39,762 bases of DNA, taken from Bacillota bacterium (lineage in GTDB: Bacteria; Bacillota; Syntrophomonadia; Syntrophomonadales; Syntrophomonadaceae). Below the pieces are notes generated by a model. That model ran no database searches, was not told where the DNA came from, and saw only the letters and a program-made list of their open reading frames with translations. Location of the stretch: positions 1 to 39,762 of the forward strand of contig JAEWZB010000025.1 of the NCBI GenBank assembly GCA_023395515.1. Direction: 5' to 3'. The first letter of the stretch is position 1; every line of letters begins with the position of its first letter. The translations under genes and the position numbers were made by a program. Positions 25,542-33,602 of the stretch are shown here, one piece after another.

Positions 25542-26486
25542 CTATTCCTCACCTTCAACCGGGACCACTAATGAATCTAAAATATCTTGTAAAATATTCT
25601 CTACTATAATGCCCCTTAACCGTTCTTCCCGTTTAAGCACTATTCGATGAGCCAATACGTGCTTACCCAGCTTTTTAATATCATCAGGAATTACATAATC
25701 CCGGTCTTGCAACAATGCATAAGCTTGAGCAGCCCTTTGCAAGGCTAAGGCCGCCCGGGGACTTGCTCCTAATAATGCTGAAGCGTGAGTTCTGGTAGCT
25801 CTAGTTAGGTTAACAATATAACTTTGCAGGCAGGAATCAATTCTTACCTCTAAGCACTGCTTTTGCCAGGCCAAAACATCGGCAACTGTACATACCGGTT
25901 GTAGTGAAGCTAAAGGATTATTATGGCCATGGGTAGTTAATATCTGTTTTTCCTCTTCTGCACTAGGGTAACCCATAGAAATTTTCATCAAAAATCTGTC
26001 CAGTTGAGCTTCAGGTAATACAAAAGTTCCTTCTTGTTCCACCGGATTTTGGGTAGCTAAAACTAAAAAAGGGGCCGGCAAATTAAGGCTCTCCCCATCT
26101 ATAGTTATTTGCCGCTCTTCCATAGCTTCCAGTAAGCTGGATTGAGTTCTGGGCACTGCCCGGTTAATTTCATCGGCCAAAAGTATATTAGTCATTACCG
26201 GACCAGTCCGTAATACAAAATCGTTAGTTTTACGGTCGTAAATATTAAACCCGGTTACATCAGTAGGGGTCAGATCAGGGGTAAATTGAATTCTTCTAAA
26301 GGTAACGTCCAGGGATTTGGCCAAGGCTTTAGTTAATAAGGTCTTACCTACCCCAGGCACATCCTCAATAAGAATATGTCCATTAGCTAGTAGCGCAACT
26401 ATTATTAATTCAATAACATCTTCCTTACCGATTACCACAGATGATAAGTTATTTTTTAAAGGTAAGATTTTTTCCATGTCAGACAT
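25542..26486 (-). CDS. MoxR-family AAA+ ATPase
   Basis: A 314-residue AAA+ ATPase. Walker A is EDVPGVGKTLL (GVGKT about residues 45-49), Walker B with sensor region is ILLADEINRAVPRTQSSLLEAMEE, followed by sensor 1 (ATQNPVEQEGTFVLPEAQLDRF). MoxR proteins act as chaperone-like factors for complexes encoded beside them. It is the first gene of the moxR-DUF58-DUF4129 operon. ATG at 26486 has GAGG 13-14 nt upstream, a rather distant site. An in-frame ATG lies four codons inside. Confidence 0.92.
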   Translation of the reverse strand: MSDMEKILPLKNNLSSVVIGKEDVIELIIVALLANGHILIEDVPGVGKTLLTKALAKSLDVTFRRIQFTPDLTPTDVTGFNIYDRKTNDFVLRTGPVMTNILLADEINRAVPRTQSSLLEAMEERQITIDGESLNLPAPFLVLATQNPVEQEGTFVLPEAQLDRFLMKISMGYPSAEEEKQILTTHGHNNPLASLQPVCTVADVLAWQKQCLEVRIDSCLQSYIVNLTRATRTHASALLGASPRAALALQRAAQAYALLQDRDYVIPDDIKKLGKHVLAHRIVLKREERLRGIIVENILQDILDSLVVPVEGEE

Positions 26487-26671
26487 TTTTTATATAAACC
26501 TCGCTTAATAAGATAATTTATATACTAGTACAAATTTTTCGATATTTCGACACTTTTATTTTCCAGTGAAATCTGCTACACCTAATTAACCTACCTACAA
26601 CTGCCCTGTATATGATATGATTATTTTTATATGTCCAGAAATGTTTCGCTACGAAAACCTCAATTAATCAT
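26487..26671. other. Intergenic region before the second structured repeat
   Basis: Upstream of moxR this 185-bp part of a 475-bp gap should hold the moxR promoter; a TATAAA box lies near 26516 on the - strand without a clear -35. Nothing else is recognised before the structured repeat at 26672. Confidence 0.35.
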
Positions 26672-26880
26672 GTTGAATGTATAAATATGTAGGAGCCGTT
26701 GGACGCAGCATGGATGATACACCCTGCGAAGGTGAAAGAAAAACGGGGGCGAGCCCCAAGGACGGGGCGAGAGGGGCACTGAACAGGATGTGATTTTGTC
26801 CCTGTACCCCGTTTTTCTTGAGCCAAGCAGTTGGTGTATCCCCACGCGAAGTCCGGCGACGAAATATTTATACATTCAAC
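26672..26880 (+). ncRNA. Structured 209-bp repeat, copy 2 (candidate structured RNA)
   Basis: Second copy of the element at 11669-11877, with the same 209-bp length and perfect 17-bp terminal inverted repeats (26672-26688 and 26864-26880). Flanking TCAT on the left and TAACG on the right are also the same in both copies. Relative to copy 1 the AAAGGGG/CCCCTTT stem has become AACGGGG/CCCCGTT with pairing preserved. The 16-base CACTGAACAGGATGTG loop region and the GGGGGCGAGCCCC segment are unchanged. A 71-codon frame on the - strand across this copy is interrupted in copy 1, which argues against a protein product. Confidence 0.6.
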
Positions 26881-26892
26881 TAACGAATTATA

Positions 26893-26912
26893 ACTTTTTG
26901 CAGCGGAACCAA
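26893..26912 (+). promoter_or_regulatory. Short motif shared with the MATE upstream region
   Basis: ACTTTTTGCAGCGGAACCAA lies 12 bp after the structured repeat and 49 nt before the EamA start. It matches 3696-3716 except for one missing G and one T to C change. Confidence 0.35.
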
Positions 26913-26961
26913 AATTACACTAATTTCAAAAATATATTTGCAAAAGAAGGAATAGATACAG

Positions 26962-27834
26962 ATGCTCAGGAATAAACAAACTATCGCTGAATTAAGTATG
27001 CTCTTTGTCGCTTTTATCTGGGGAACGACTTTTGTTATTGTAAAAACGGCCTTAGCCGATATTGGACCATTTTTGTTTCTGGGCTTAAGGTTTCTAATCG
27101 CGTTTTTAATCTTAGCGCTTTTTTCTTACCGGCAACTGGCAAAAATATCGTGGCCGGCCATTTTTTATGGTTGTATAATCGGTACTTTCCTTTTTATAGG
27201 TTATATTTTTCAAACTATAGGCTTAATCCATACAACTTCCTCTAATGCCGGTTTTATTACGGGTCTTAGTGTAGTATTAGTACCTATTATTTACGCTGTA
27301 TTACAAAAATCTTTCCCCAATTATAGAACTATTATTTCGGTAGTCTTAGCTACGTTAGGATTGTTCTTGCTATCTTTACAGAGTAATAGTTTAACTTTAG
27401 GATATGGTGACTCTTTAGTATTAGTCTGTGCTTTTGGTTTTGCTTTTCATATAATTGCAGTGGACAGGTATGCTCACCAGTATAACCCGGTGGTAATTAC
27501 TTGTGTGCAAATCCTTTTTGTGGGATTATTATGTATGGGCATCGGCTTAGCTACCGAACCTTGGCCGGCCTCCTTTTCTGCTAATACTATTCAAGCTATT
27601 CTTATAACTTCGATCTTAGCAACCGCCTTGGCTTTCTTACTGCAAAATTCTATGCAAAAATTTAGCACCCCCACTAGGTTTGCCATAGTTTTAGCTAGTG
27701 AACCGGCTTTTGCGGCGGCAGCAGGTTATCTTTGGGCTGGGGAAATGTTCACCGAGCGGGCTTTAATAGGAGCAGTTCTGATTTTAATAGCCATGTTAGC
27801 AGCTATTTTAAACGGCAGGGATGAAAAAGTATAA
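26962..27834 (+). CDS. EamA-family (DMT superfamily) transporter
   Basis: A 290-residue membrane protein with ten hydrophobic helices in two EamA repeats. The first repeat begins LSMLFVAFIWGTTFVIVKTAL and includes FLGLRFLIAFLILALFSYR; the second ends LASEPAFAAAAGYLWAGE with ALIGAVLILIAML, typical of the drug/metabolite exporters. AAGGA lies about 10 nt before the ATG. It stands alone or with the hydrolase gene 49 bp downstream. Substrate is unknown; amino acid or metabolite export is usual for the family. Confidence 0.9.
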   Translation: MLRNKQTIAELSMLFVAFIWGTTFVIVKTALADIGPFLFLGLRFLIAFLILALFSYRQLAKISWPAIFYGCIIGTFLFIGYIFQTIGLIHTTSSNAGFITGLSVVLVPIIYAVLQKSFPNYRTIISVVLATLGLFLLSLQSNSLTLGYGDSLVLVCAFGFAFHIIAVDRYAHQYNPVVITCVQILFVGLLCMGIGLATEPWPASFSANTIQAILITSILATALAFLLQNSMQKFSTPTRFAIVLASEPAFAAAAGYLWAGEMFTERALIGAVLILIAMLAAILNGRDEKV

Positions 27835-27883
27835 GACTAGTAATTAGTGCATAGTTATTTTCTAAAGGTCGGGGGGATTTATA

Positions 27884-28882
27884 ATGTCAAATTACTCATT
27901 AAGAGATAAGGAAATACTATATAACTGGGGAGATGTATACATCTTAAGGAACTTTATGCCTTTTCCTCTGAAGGAAAGTAATTGTTATCTGGCCGAATCT
28001 GATGAAGGGTGGACGGTAATTGATACCGGAGTGAATATACCCCTAAACCGTGATATTTGGACTAAAGCTTTAAAAGAAATCGGCATTTCCTTTAAACATA
28101 TTAAAAAGATTTATTTAACCCATTACCATCATGATCACCTGGGATTAACCGGTTGGCTGCAGCATCATTGCGATTGTGAGGTTTACCTTTCCTCCACTGA
28201 TTTAAATACTTTTAATACCTATATTGAAGGGGACAATTATTTTGCTTATATAAAAGATGCTTGTTTAAAGGCGGGCTGGTCATTAGACCTTATACAAAAA
28301 CTAGCAGTTGATATAACCGAAATAAACCCCTTAATTCAGCCTTATCCCTTTTTATCGGCCTGTCCTGATGATAAACCCCTTTCTCTGGGTAAATATAAGC
28401 TATTTCCCCTTCCGGTTCCCGGCCATTCCGATGGACATATAGTTTTTTACAGTTACGATGATTACCTATTATTATCGGGTGATAATATCGTAGACCATAC
28501 TATCCTCCACCTTACCGATTGGCCTCATACCTTACTGGCTAACCCTCTGCAGGTACATATAGATGCACTGCAAAAGCTATCTGCCTTACCTATAACTGAT
28601 GTATTACCCGGCCATGGAAAAATATTTAATGAAATTAAAGATAAAATCGAGCTAATTATAAATCACCATGATAAACGCCGGGAATTAGTCTTAGCTAATT
28701 TAACTGAGCCGATGAATGCTTGGGAGCTGGCTTGTAAGATTTTTAAAGATAGTGATTATATTCATATTAAACGTTTAGTCCTGGCCGAAACTTTAGCCTA
28801 CCTTAATTCGCTAATAGATAAAAAAGCCGTACAAGCAGACACTTCCTGCACTCCGTATATATACAAAAACCATCAGCCCTAA
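27884..28882 (+). CDS. Metallo-beta-lactamase-fold hydrolase
   Basis: A 332-residue protein with the dinuclear metal-binding motif THYHHDHLG (HxHxDH), the downstream metal histidine in PVPGHSDGH, the bridging aspartate in LLSGDNIVD and the last histidine in VLPGHG. The C-terminal third (ANLTEPMNAWELACKIF to AYLNSLIDKKAV) looks like the winged-helix-like extension of LACTB2/glyoxalase II-related enzymes. Substrate is not identifiable. GGGGGG precedes the ATG. The stop codon lies in the loop of a bidirectional terminator. Confidence 0.88.
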   Translation: MSNYSLRDKEILYNWGDVYILRNFMPFPLKESNCYLAESDEGWTVIDTGVNIPLNRDIWTKALKEIGISFKHIKKIYLTHYHHDHLGLTGWLQHHCDCEVYLSSTDLNTFNTYIEGDNYFAYIKDACLKAGWSLDLIQKLAVDITEINPLIQPYPFLSACPDDKPLSLGKYKLFPLPVPGHSDGHIVFYSYDDYLLLSGDNIVDHTILHLTDWPHTLLANPLQVHIDALQKLSALPITDVLPGHGKIFNEIKDKIELIINHHDKRRELVLANLTEPMNAWELACKIFKDSDYIHIKRLVLAETLAYLNSLIDKKAVQADTSCTPYIYKNHQP

Positions 28883-28897
28883 GGACTGATGGCTTTT
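28865..28897. terminator. Bidirectional terminator between the MBL hydrolase and divIVA
   Basis: CCATCAGCCC pairs with GGACTGATGG (one internal mismatch, loop TAA that includes the hydrolase stop codon). It is followed by TTTT on the + strand and by TTTTTG on the - strand, serving both convergent genes. Confidence 0.85.
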
Positions 28898-28914
28898 GAC
28901 TTAATGCAGTATTA

Positions 28915-29409
28915 TCATTCATGTAAGCTGACTTTTTCTAATTTCTCCATTACATCTTTTAAATCTTTGCCATAAAAAAACCCGGATAGTTCTTCGACTT
29001 TAGCCTGGTTCTTTTCCAGCATTTCCAGGTGACCGCTTACTTGAGCTTTCATTTCTACCCCGAATACATTCATACGTTTAATAATTTCCTGGTAAATCAT
29101 TAAAATATCGGCAATACGGTGTTTTGATGATTCGAGAATTAATTCCGCTTCTTTTTGGGCATTAGCTCTTAAACCTTCGGCAGTTTGTTGCGCTAATATT
29201 AAGCTGTTATTCATAGTCTCTTCCATTTTACGGTATTTAGCTAAGTCATACTCGAGTTTTTGCAGTTCTTCTTTTAAGCGGGCATTTTCACTATAAAGGT
29301 TCTCATAATCTTGAGAAAGACGATAAAGAAAATTTTTAACCTCATCTTCATTGTAACCTCTCATAGATTTGCCAAAGGTTTGATTGCGAATTTCAATTGC
29401 AGTTATCAC
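28915..29409 (-). CDS. divIVA: DivIVA-domain cell division/polarity protein
   Basis: A 164-residue coiled-coil protein. The N-terminal ITAIEIRNQTFGKSMRGYNEDEVKNFL is the membrane-targeting DivIVA signature; the rest is heptad-rich (for example ENARLKEELQKLEYDLAKYR). DivIVA recognises negatively curved membrane and recruits division or chromosome-segregation partners. It sits at the end of the sepF-yggT string as in other Firmicutes. It is the last gene before the bidirectional terminator. AGGAGG precedes the ATG. Confidence 0.92.
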   Translation of the reverse strand: MITAIEIRNQTFGKSMRGYNEDEVKNFLYRLSQDYENLYSENARLKEELQKLEYDLAKYRKMEETMNNSLILAQQTAEGLRANAQKEAELILESSKHRIADILMIYQEIIKRMNVFGVEMKAQVSGHLEMLEKNQAKVEELSGFFYGKDLKDVMEKLEKVSLHE

Positions 29410-29433
29410 GATGAAGCCTCCTTTTTTCTATCC

Positions 29434-31296
29434 CTAAATATTAGCTCTGCTAAAAGATAAATCGGTTAGCTCCCCTTCAAATAACTGGAGTAAATCAGCC
29501 CAGTTATTATTAATAGGTAAACCGGTCTTGATTGCTTGCAGTCTTTCATGATATAGAACGGTTAATTTAGCTAATATATCATTATTATAAAACTGTCCGT
29601 CTATTCTCATTCTAGTTATATCCAAGTCTAGTAAAGCCGGTAAATAGCTATATAAACATAAGTCATAAGGATAATATATATGAGTCCTGCCGTTTCTGTC
29701 CATGCGCATACGGTAGCTTTGATCAAATTCATCCATTAAAGATCTATCTTCATCATCAACGGCTGGATAGGCTTCTGCAAAAGGATAATCAGTTATTATC
29801 CCTGTAAGGGGTCCATGAATTATTATTTCCCAATTCTTTTGATAAGTGGGCATAGCTTTTAAATTTTCCAGTTTTAACTCGGGAGAAAGACATAAACCTA
29901 AAACATCCTCATAAGACAATAAGTCATTAGCCTTAGAGTTGGAAATATTTAAGCCCGGCCCTCCCCATACGGGAAAACCGGCTTGAGAAAGATAGTATAG
30001 GCTGCCTAAATCATTAACTATAAAGCCGGCTAGATTATCATATCCTTTTAATGCAGTCAGACTAGCAATTTCCGGCCAGTTTTTCTGGGTCACAATGCGG
30101 GGGGTCTCTATCTTAACTTTTAAGCCGGTAGGCTTAACCGTTTTTAATAACTCTATAATATCATTTAAACTAAAACCACTATTATCAGCGGGGAATTGTT
30201 CCAAGCCCGCAATAATAGTATCACAATAATCTTTTATTACGGGAATAGCTTTTAAATTCCCTATTTTAACCGTTAACTCCGCATTTTTAGGTTTAAGAAT
30301 AACCTCTTCATCATAGTAATCTTCCCTGGTTATTATTTTTAACTTACGCGGTTTAGTAGGAAAAATAGGTTCCCTGGTTCCAGTAATATCTACTGCATCT
30401 ATGGCTAATTTTCCCTCTAAACCTGCGGCAGTAAGATTTCTCACTTTAAGGCTTTCTAATTGGGCCAAATGTTCTTGATTAATCTGATATTTTTCCTGAT
30501 TTTGATAAATATTATCAAGCGCTTGCCGGTATAAATTTATAATAGTTGCTAGATAATCGGCAGAGCGCATTCTTCCTTCTATTTTTAAAGAACTTAGGCC
30601 TGCGTCAATTAACTGAGGCAGGAATGGGTACAAAGATAAATCATTATGGGCTAAATAATAGCCTGGGGCTCCGAGGTGGCTTAATTTATACTGCCAACGG
30701 CAAGGCTTAATACATCGGCCCCGGTTTCCGCTGGCTCCAGCCATAAAACTACTCATATAACATTGTCCGGTATGGGAAATGCACAAATCACCATGAGCAA
30801 AAATTTCTATACCCATGGTGGTAGCCTGGCGTATTTCTTTTATTTCTTCTAAAGACAAGTTTTTCGATAATATTACCCGGGTAAAACCTTGTTTCTCTAA
30901 AAACTTAACTGCTTCACTATTACCTATTCCCATTTGTACACTGGCATGTATAGGTACAGTAAGCTTTAATTCCCGGTAGATATCAGCAACACCTAAATCT
31001 TGTGCAATCAGGGCGTCTACACCGGCATCTTCTAAAAAAAGCAAATAATCTTTTAACTCATGGATTTCATTTTCAAAATAGAGGTTATTAATGGTAATAT
31101 ATAACTTTTTATTTTGGTCATGTAAAAAACGGACAGCCGTTTTTATCTCCTCATCTGTAAAATTATAGTTGCCTTTAAGCATACGCATATTGAACTTTTT
31201 GCCACCCACATATACTGCATCGGCTCCTGCTTCAGCCACCTTTTCTAATACATCCCAGGTACCTGCCGGGGCTAAAAGTTCTATTTTGTCGGCCAT
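29434..31296 (-). CDS. U32-family peptidase/RNA hydroxylase-like protein
   Basis: A 620-residue protein starting MADKIELLAPAGTWDVLEK. The U32 signature region is EIFAHGDLCISHTGQCYMSS, followed by GNRGRCIKPCRWQY with cysteines expected to hold an iron-sulfur cluster. Characterised members (TrhP, RlhA) hydroxylate tRNA or 23S rRNA; older members are annotated as collagenases. The long C-terminal region may resemble DUF3656. The frame extends to 31338, but the ATG at 31296 has GGGAG 11 nt upstream. It occupies the place where Bacillus has ylmH, between yggT and divIVA. Which RNA it acts on is unknown. Confidence 0.88.
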   Translation of the reverse strand: MADKIELLAPAGTWDVLEKVAEAGADAVYVGGKKFNMRMLKGNYNFTDEEIKTAVRFLHDQNKKLYITINNLYFENEIHELKDYLLFLEDAGVDALIAQDLGVADIYRELKLTVPIHASVQMGIGNSEAVKFLEKQGFTRVILSKNLSLEEIKEIRQATTMGIEIFAHGDLCISHTGQCYMSSFMAGASGNRGRCIKPCRWQYKLSHLGAPGYYLAHNDLSLYPFLPQLIDAGLSSLKIEGRMRSADYLATIINLYRQALDNIYQNQEKYQINQEHLAQLESLKVRNLTAAGLEGKLAIDAVDITGTREPIFPTKPRKLKIITREDYYDEEVILKPKNAELTVKIGNLKAIPVIKDYCDTIIAGLEQFPADNSGFSLNDIIELLKTVKPTGLKVKIETPRIVTQKNWPEIASLTALKGYDNLAGFIVNDLGSLYYLSQAGFPVWGGPGLNISNSKANDLLSYEDVLGLCLSPELKLENLKAMPTYQKNWEIIIHGPLTGIITDYPFAEAYPAVDDEDRSLMDEFDQSYRMRMDRNGRTHIYYPYDLCLYSYLPALLDLDITRMRIDGQFYNNDILAKLTVLYHERLQAIKTGLPINNNWADLLQLFEGELTDLSFSRANI

Positions 31297-31312
31297 GGTT
31301 AAAAAAACTCCC

Positions 31313-31582
31313 TTATAAAATGGTGTATAGCAATTCAATAATTATTTTCTGTAATAATGATAAAGCTAGAACAGCTATTATAGGAGAAAAATCAATTCCC
31401 CCGGTAGGAGGTATAAGCTTTCTAAATGGTGCCATAATTGGTTCACTAACATCATAAATAAACTTGATTATAGGTTGATAAGGATCATGTCTAACAAAAG
31501 ATAAAATACATCTGCCTATTATTATCCATACTAGTATGGTAAAAGCCATATTTATTAAATCAACTATGGTTAAGATGGTCAT
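31313..31582 (-). CDS. YggT/YlmG-family membrane protein
   Basis: An 89-residue protein with two membrane helices (about residues 5-26 and 64-87) and the conserved loop ILSFVRHDPYQPIIKFIYD followed by PIMAPFRKLIPPTGGIDFSP, diagnostic of the YggT family. Members are implicated in cell division or membrane organisation, without a defined reaction. GGGGAGG lies upstream of the ATG. It follows proC by 17 bp in the operon. Confidence 0.92.
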   Translation of the reverse strand: MTILTIVDLINMAFTILVWIIIGRCILSFVRHDPYQPIIKFIYDVSEPIMAPFRKLIPPTGGIDFSPIIAVLALSLLQKIIIELLYTIL

Positions 31583-31599
31583 CTATTAATAAACCTCCC

Positions 31600-32406
31600 C
31601 TATTTTTGGCCTAATTCTTGGGAGCGCAAAAAGGCTTTTTCTACTCCCGCAAATATTGCACTTCTAAGCCCCTTTTCTTCAAAGCTTTTTATGGCTGCAA
31701 TAGTAGTCCCGGCTGGTGAACAAACTTCATCACGCAACTGAGCCGGATGTTTACCTGATTTCTCTATCATATTTATACTGCCCTTAACCGTATCTAATAC
31801 TAAATTTTTAGCTAAGCTATTATCTAAGCCTATTGATACCCCGGCATTAATAAGGGCTTCCACTATAAAATAAACATAAGCCGGGCCGCTTCCTGACACA
31901 GCAGTTATGGCATCCATGTTTTTTTCCTCTACCAAGTAGGTTTGACCAATGTTGTCAAAAAGCTCTTTAACCAGATTAATATCCTTCTCCGTGGCATACT
32001 TACCACTAGTTAAAGCCGTAACCCCTTCTCCTATTAAGGCTGGAGTATTAGGCATAGCTCTAACTACCGCACATTTTGCACTTAAGGTCTCTTCTATTAA
32101 GCTGGTACTTATACCCGCCGCAACTGATACAATAAGTTGTCCGGCGCGGAAACAATCGGAGTTCGCTTTAAGTACCGACTCAATTTGATGTGGTTTTACC
32201 GCTAAAATTATTATGTCACTTTGCTCTACTAAGCGATTCTGCTCCATTTTAGTACCTTTAAACTCCTGGGCAAATTGGCCGGAATAAGTTTCATCAATAT
32301 CATTGACTAACAACTGCTTAATGGTAATAGAGGCTTTTTTTCTTAAGCCGGCTAAAATAGCATAAGCCATTTTACCGCAACCTATTACCCCCAGGGTAGG
32401 GGCCAC
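31600..32406 (-). CDS. proC: Pyrroline-5-carboxylate reductase
   Basis: Last step of proline synthesis: reduces 1-pyrroline-5-carboxylate with NAD(P)H. The 268-residue protein has the Rossmann fingerprint LGVIGCGKMAYAIL at the N-terminus and the C-terminal signature SGSGPAYVYFIVEAL with LRDEVCSPAGTTIAA. GTG start, sharing one base with the sepF stop (TAGTG), with GGGAG 9 nt upstream, so translation is coupled. Its insertion between sepF and yggT is common in Clostridia. Confidence 0.95.
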   Translation of the reverse strand: MAPTLGVIGCGKMAYAILAGLRKKASITIKQLLVNDIDETYSGQFAQEFKGTKMEQNRLVEQSDIIILAVKPHQIESVLKANSDCFRAGQLIVSVAAGISTSLIEETLSAKCAVVRAMPNTPALIGEGVTALTSGKYATEKDINLVKELFDNIGQTYLVEEKNMDAITAVSGSGPAYVYFIVEALINAGVSIGLDNSLAKNLVLDTVKGSINMIEKSGKHPAQLRDEVCSPAGTTIAAIKSFEEKGLRSAIFAGVEKAFLRSQELGQK

Positions 32407-32840
32407 TATCTTTCACTCCCGAAAGAATTACCAAACCCGTGTTTACGAATTATGGAACGATGATCACGGGCAATTTCCACATTATTAGGAGTAAAAATGA
32501 ATATATGGGGGCCAATTTGTTGGCTGTCACCCTCCAGAGCATAAGTGGTTCCACTTATAAAATCAATAATCCTTTGGGATATCTCTTTGGGGGTATTTTC
32601 GAAATTAATGATCAGTTGTTTTCTATTGCGCAGATGATCGGCCAATACTTGTACTTCATCAAACTTTTCCGGTTCGGCTACAACTACCTTCATAGTTTTA
32701 TTCGTATGTATGCTTACTACATTAGCCAAAGTTTTTTTACTATCCTTACTATTGCTGTTATCGGGTAACTCATAAATCTCTTCTCTTACTTCCTCGTTTT
32801 GTACTCCTAACCAAGTCCAGAACTTATCTACCATACCCAT
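32406..32840 (-). CDS. sepF: Cell division protein SepF
   Basis: A 144-residue protein. The N-terminal MVDKFWTWLG is the membrane-binding amphipathic helix; the C-terminal half (residues ~50-140) is the SepF core with VADHLRNRKQLIINFENT and QRIIDFISGTTYAL. It polymerises and anchors FtsZ to the membrane and can compensate for FtsA. The ATG at 32840 has AGGAGG 7 nt upstream. It overlaps proC by one base and follows yggS by 12 bp. Confidence 0.95.
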   Translation of the reverse strand: MGMVDKFWTWLGVQNEEVREEIYELPDNSNSKDSKKTLANVVSIHTNKTMKVVVAEPEKFDEVQVLADHLRNRKQLIINFENTPKEISQRIIDFISGTTYALEGDSQQIGPHIFIFTPNNVEIARDHRSIIRKHGFGNSFGSER

Positions 32841-32852
32841 TAATTAACCTCC

Positions 32853-33536
32853 TTATCGATTTCCAAATATTGAACTTCCTATTCTAACCAGATTGGCGCC
32901 TTCTTCAATAGCCACCTCGTAATCTTGGGACATACCCATGGATAAATACTTTAAATCAACATTAGCAAATGATGCTTTGCCTAGCTTTTCCCGTAAAAGA
33001 AAAAGTTCTTTAAAAAAGGGCCGGGCTTTTTCAGCATCTGGGTCTTCGGGAGCCATAGTCATAAATCCTAATACCTTAAGTCTAGGCAGACTCCCTACCG
33101 ATTCTAAAAAATTCCTGACCTCACCAGGCTCTACTCCCGCTTTTTGTTCCTCCCCGGCAATGTTAACTTGCAACAGTACCGGTACTACCAGACCTATATG
33201 TTCAGCTCTGCTATTAATAGCTTCCGCTAAACTCCACCTGTCTAAGGAATGAATTAAAACCACTTTATCTATTACATCCTTAACCTTATTAGTTTGTAAC
33301 CTGCCAATCATATGCCATCTGGCATTAGGGATATTCTGGGCTTTATTGCTTAGCTCCTGAACCCGGTTTTCCCCAAAATCGGTCACTCCTAAAGCCATGG
33401 CTTGATTTACTGTATCTATATCTACCGTCTTACTGACAGCTATTACCTTTATATCACTAGCCTGACGGCCACTTTTAGCAGCGGCGGCAGCTACCTTCTT
33501 TTGTATATTACTAAGATTTTGCGCGAGATCAGTCAC
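32853..33536 (-). CDS. YggS/YlmE-family PLP homeostasis protein
   Basis: A 227-residue pyridoxal-phosphate-binding TIM-barrel protein without known catalysis. The cofactor lysine lies in IKVIAVSKTVDID. Also visible are DFGENRVQEL, RWHMIGRLQTNKV and LSMGMSQDYEVAIEEG, the family signature, followed by VRIGSSIFG. It maintains intracellular vitamin B6 and amino/keto acid balance. GTG start with AAGGTG 6 nt upstream. It is the usual neighbour of sepF (ylmE in Bacillus). Confidence 0.94.
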   Translation of the reverse strand: MTDLAQNLSNIQKKVAAAAAKSGRQASDIKVIAVSKTVDIDTVNQAMALGVTDFGENRVQELSNKAQNIPNARWHMIGRLQTNKVKDVIDKVVLIHSLDRWSLAEAINSRAEHIGLVVPVLLQVNIAGEEQKAGVEPGEVRNFLESVGSLPRLKVLGFMTMAPEDPDAEKARPFFKELFLLREKLGKASFANVDLKYLSMGMSQDYEVAIEEGANLVRIGSSIFGNR

Positions 33537-33602
33537 CTATTGCACCTTCTTCGTTTTATTCGACTTTTACCTATTATAATCCTTTTTGTGGATATTAACT
33601 AA

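Noticed and set aside
26660..26875. 71-codon open frame on the - strand across structured repeat copy 2
   Set aside because: The same frame in copy 1 is stopped after about 23 codons, and substitutions follow stem pairing rather than codons, so it is not a gene.
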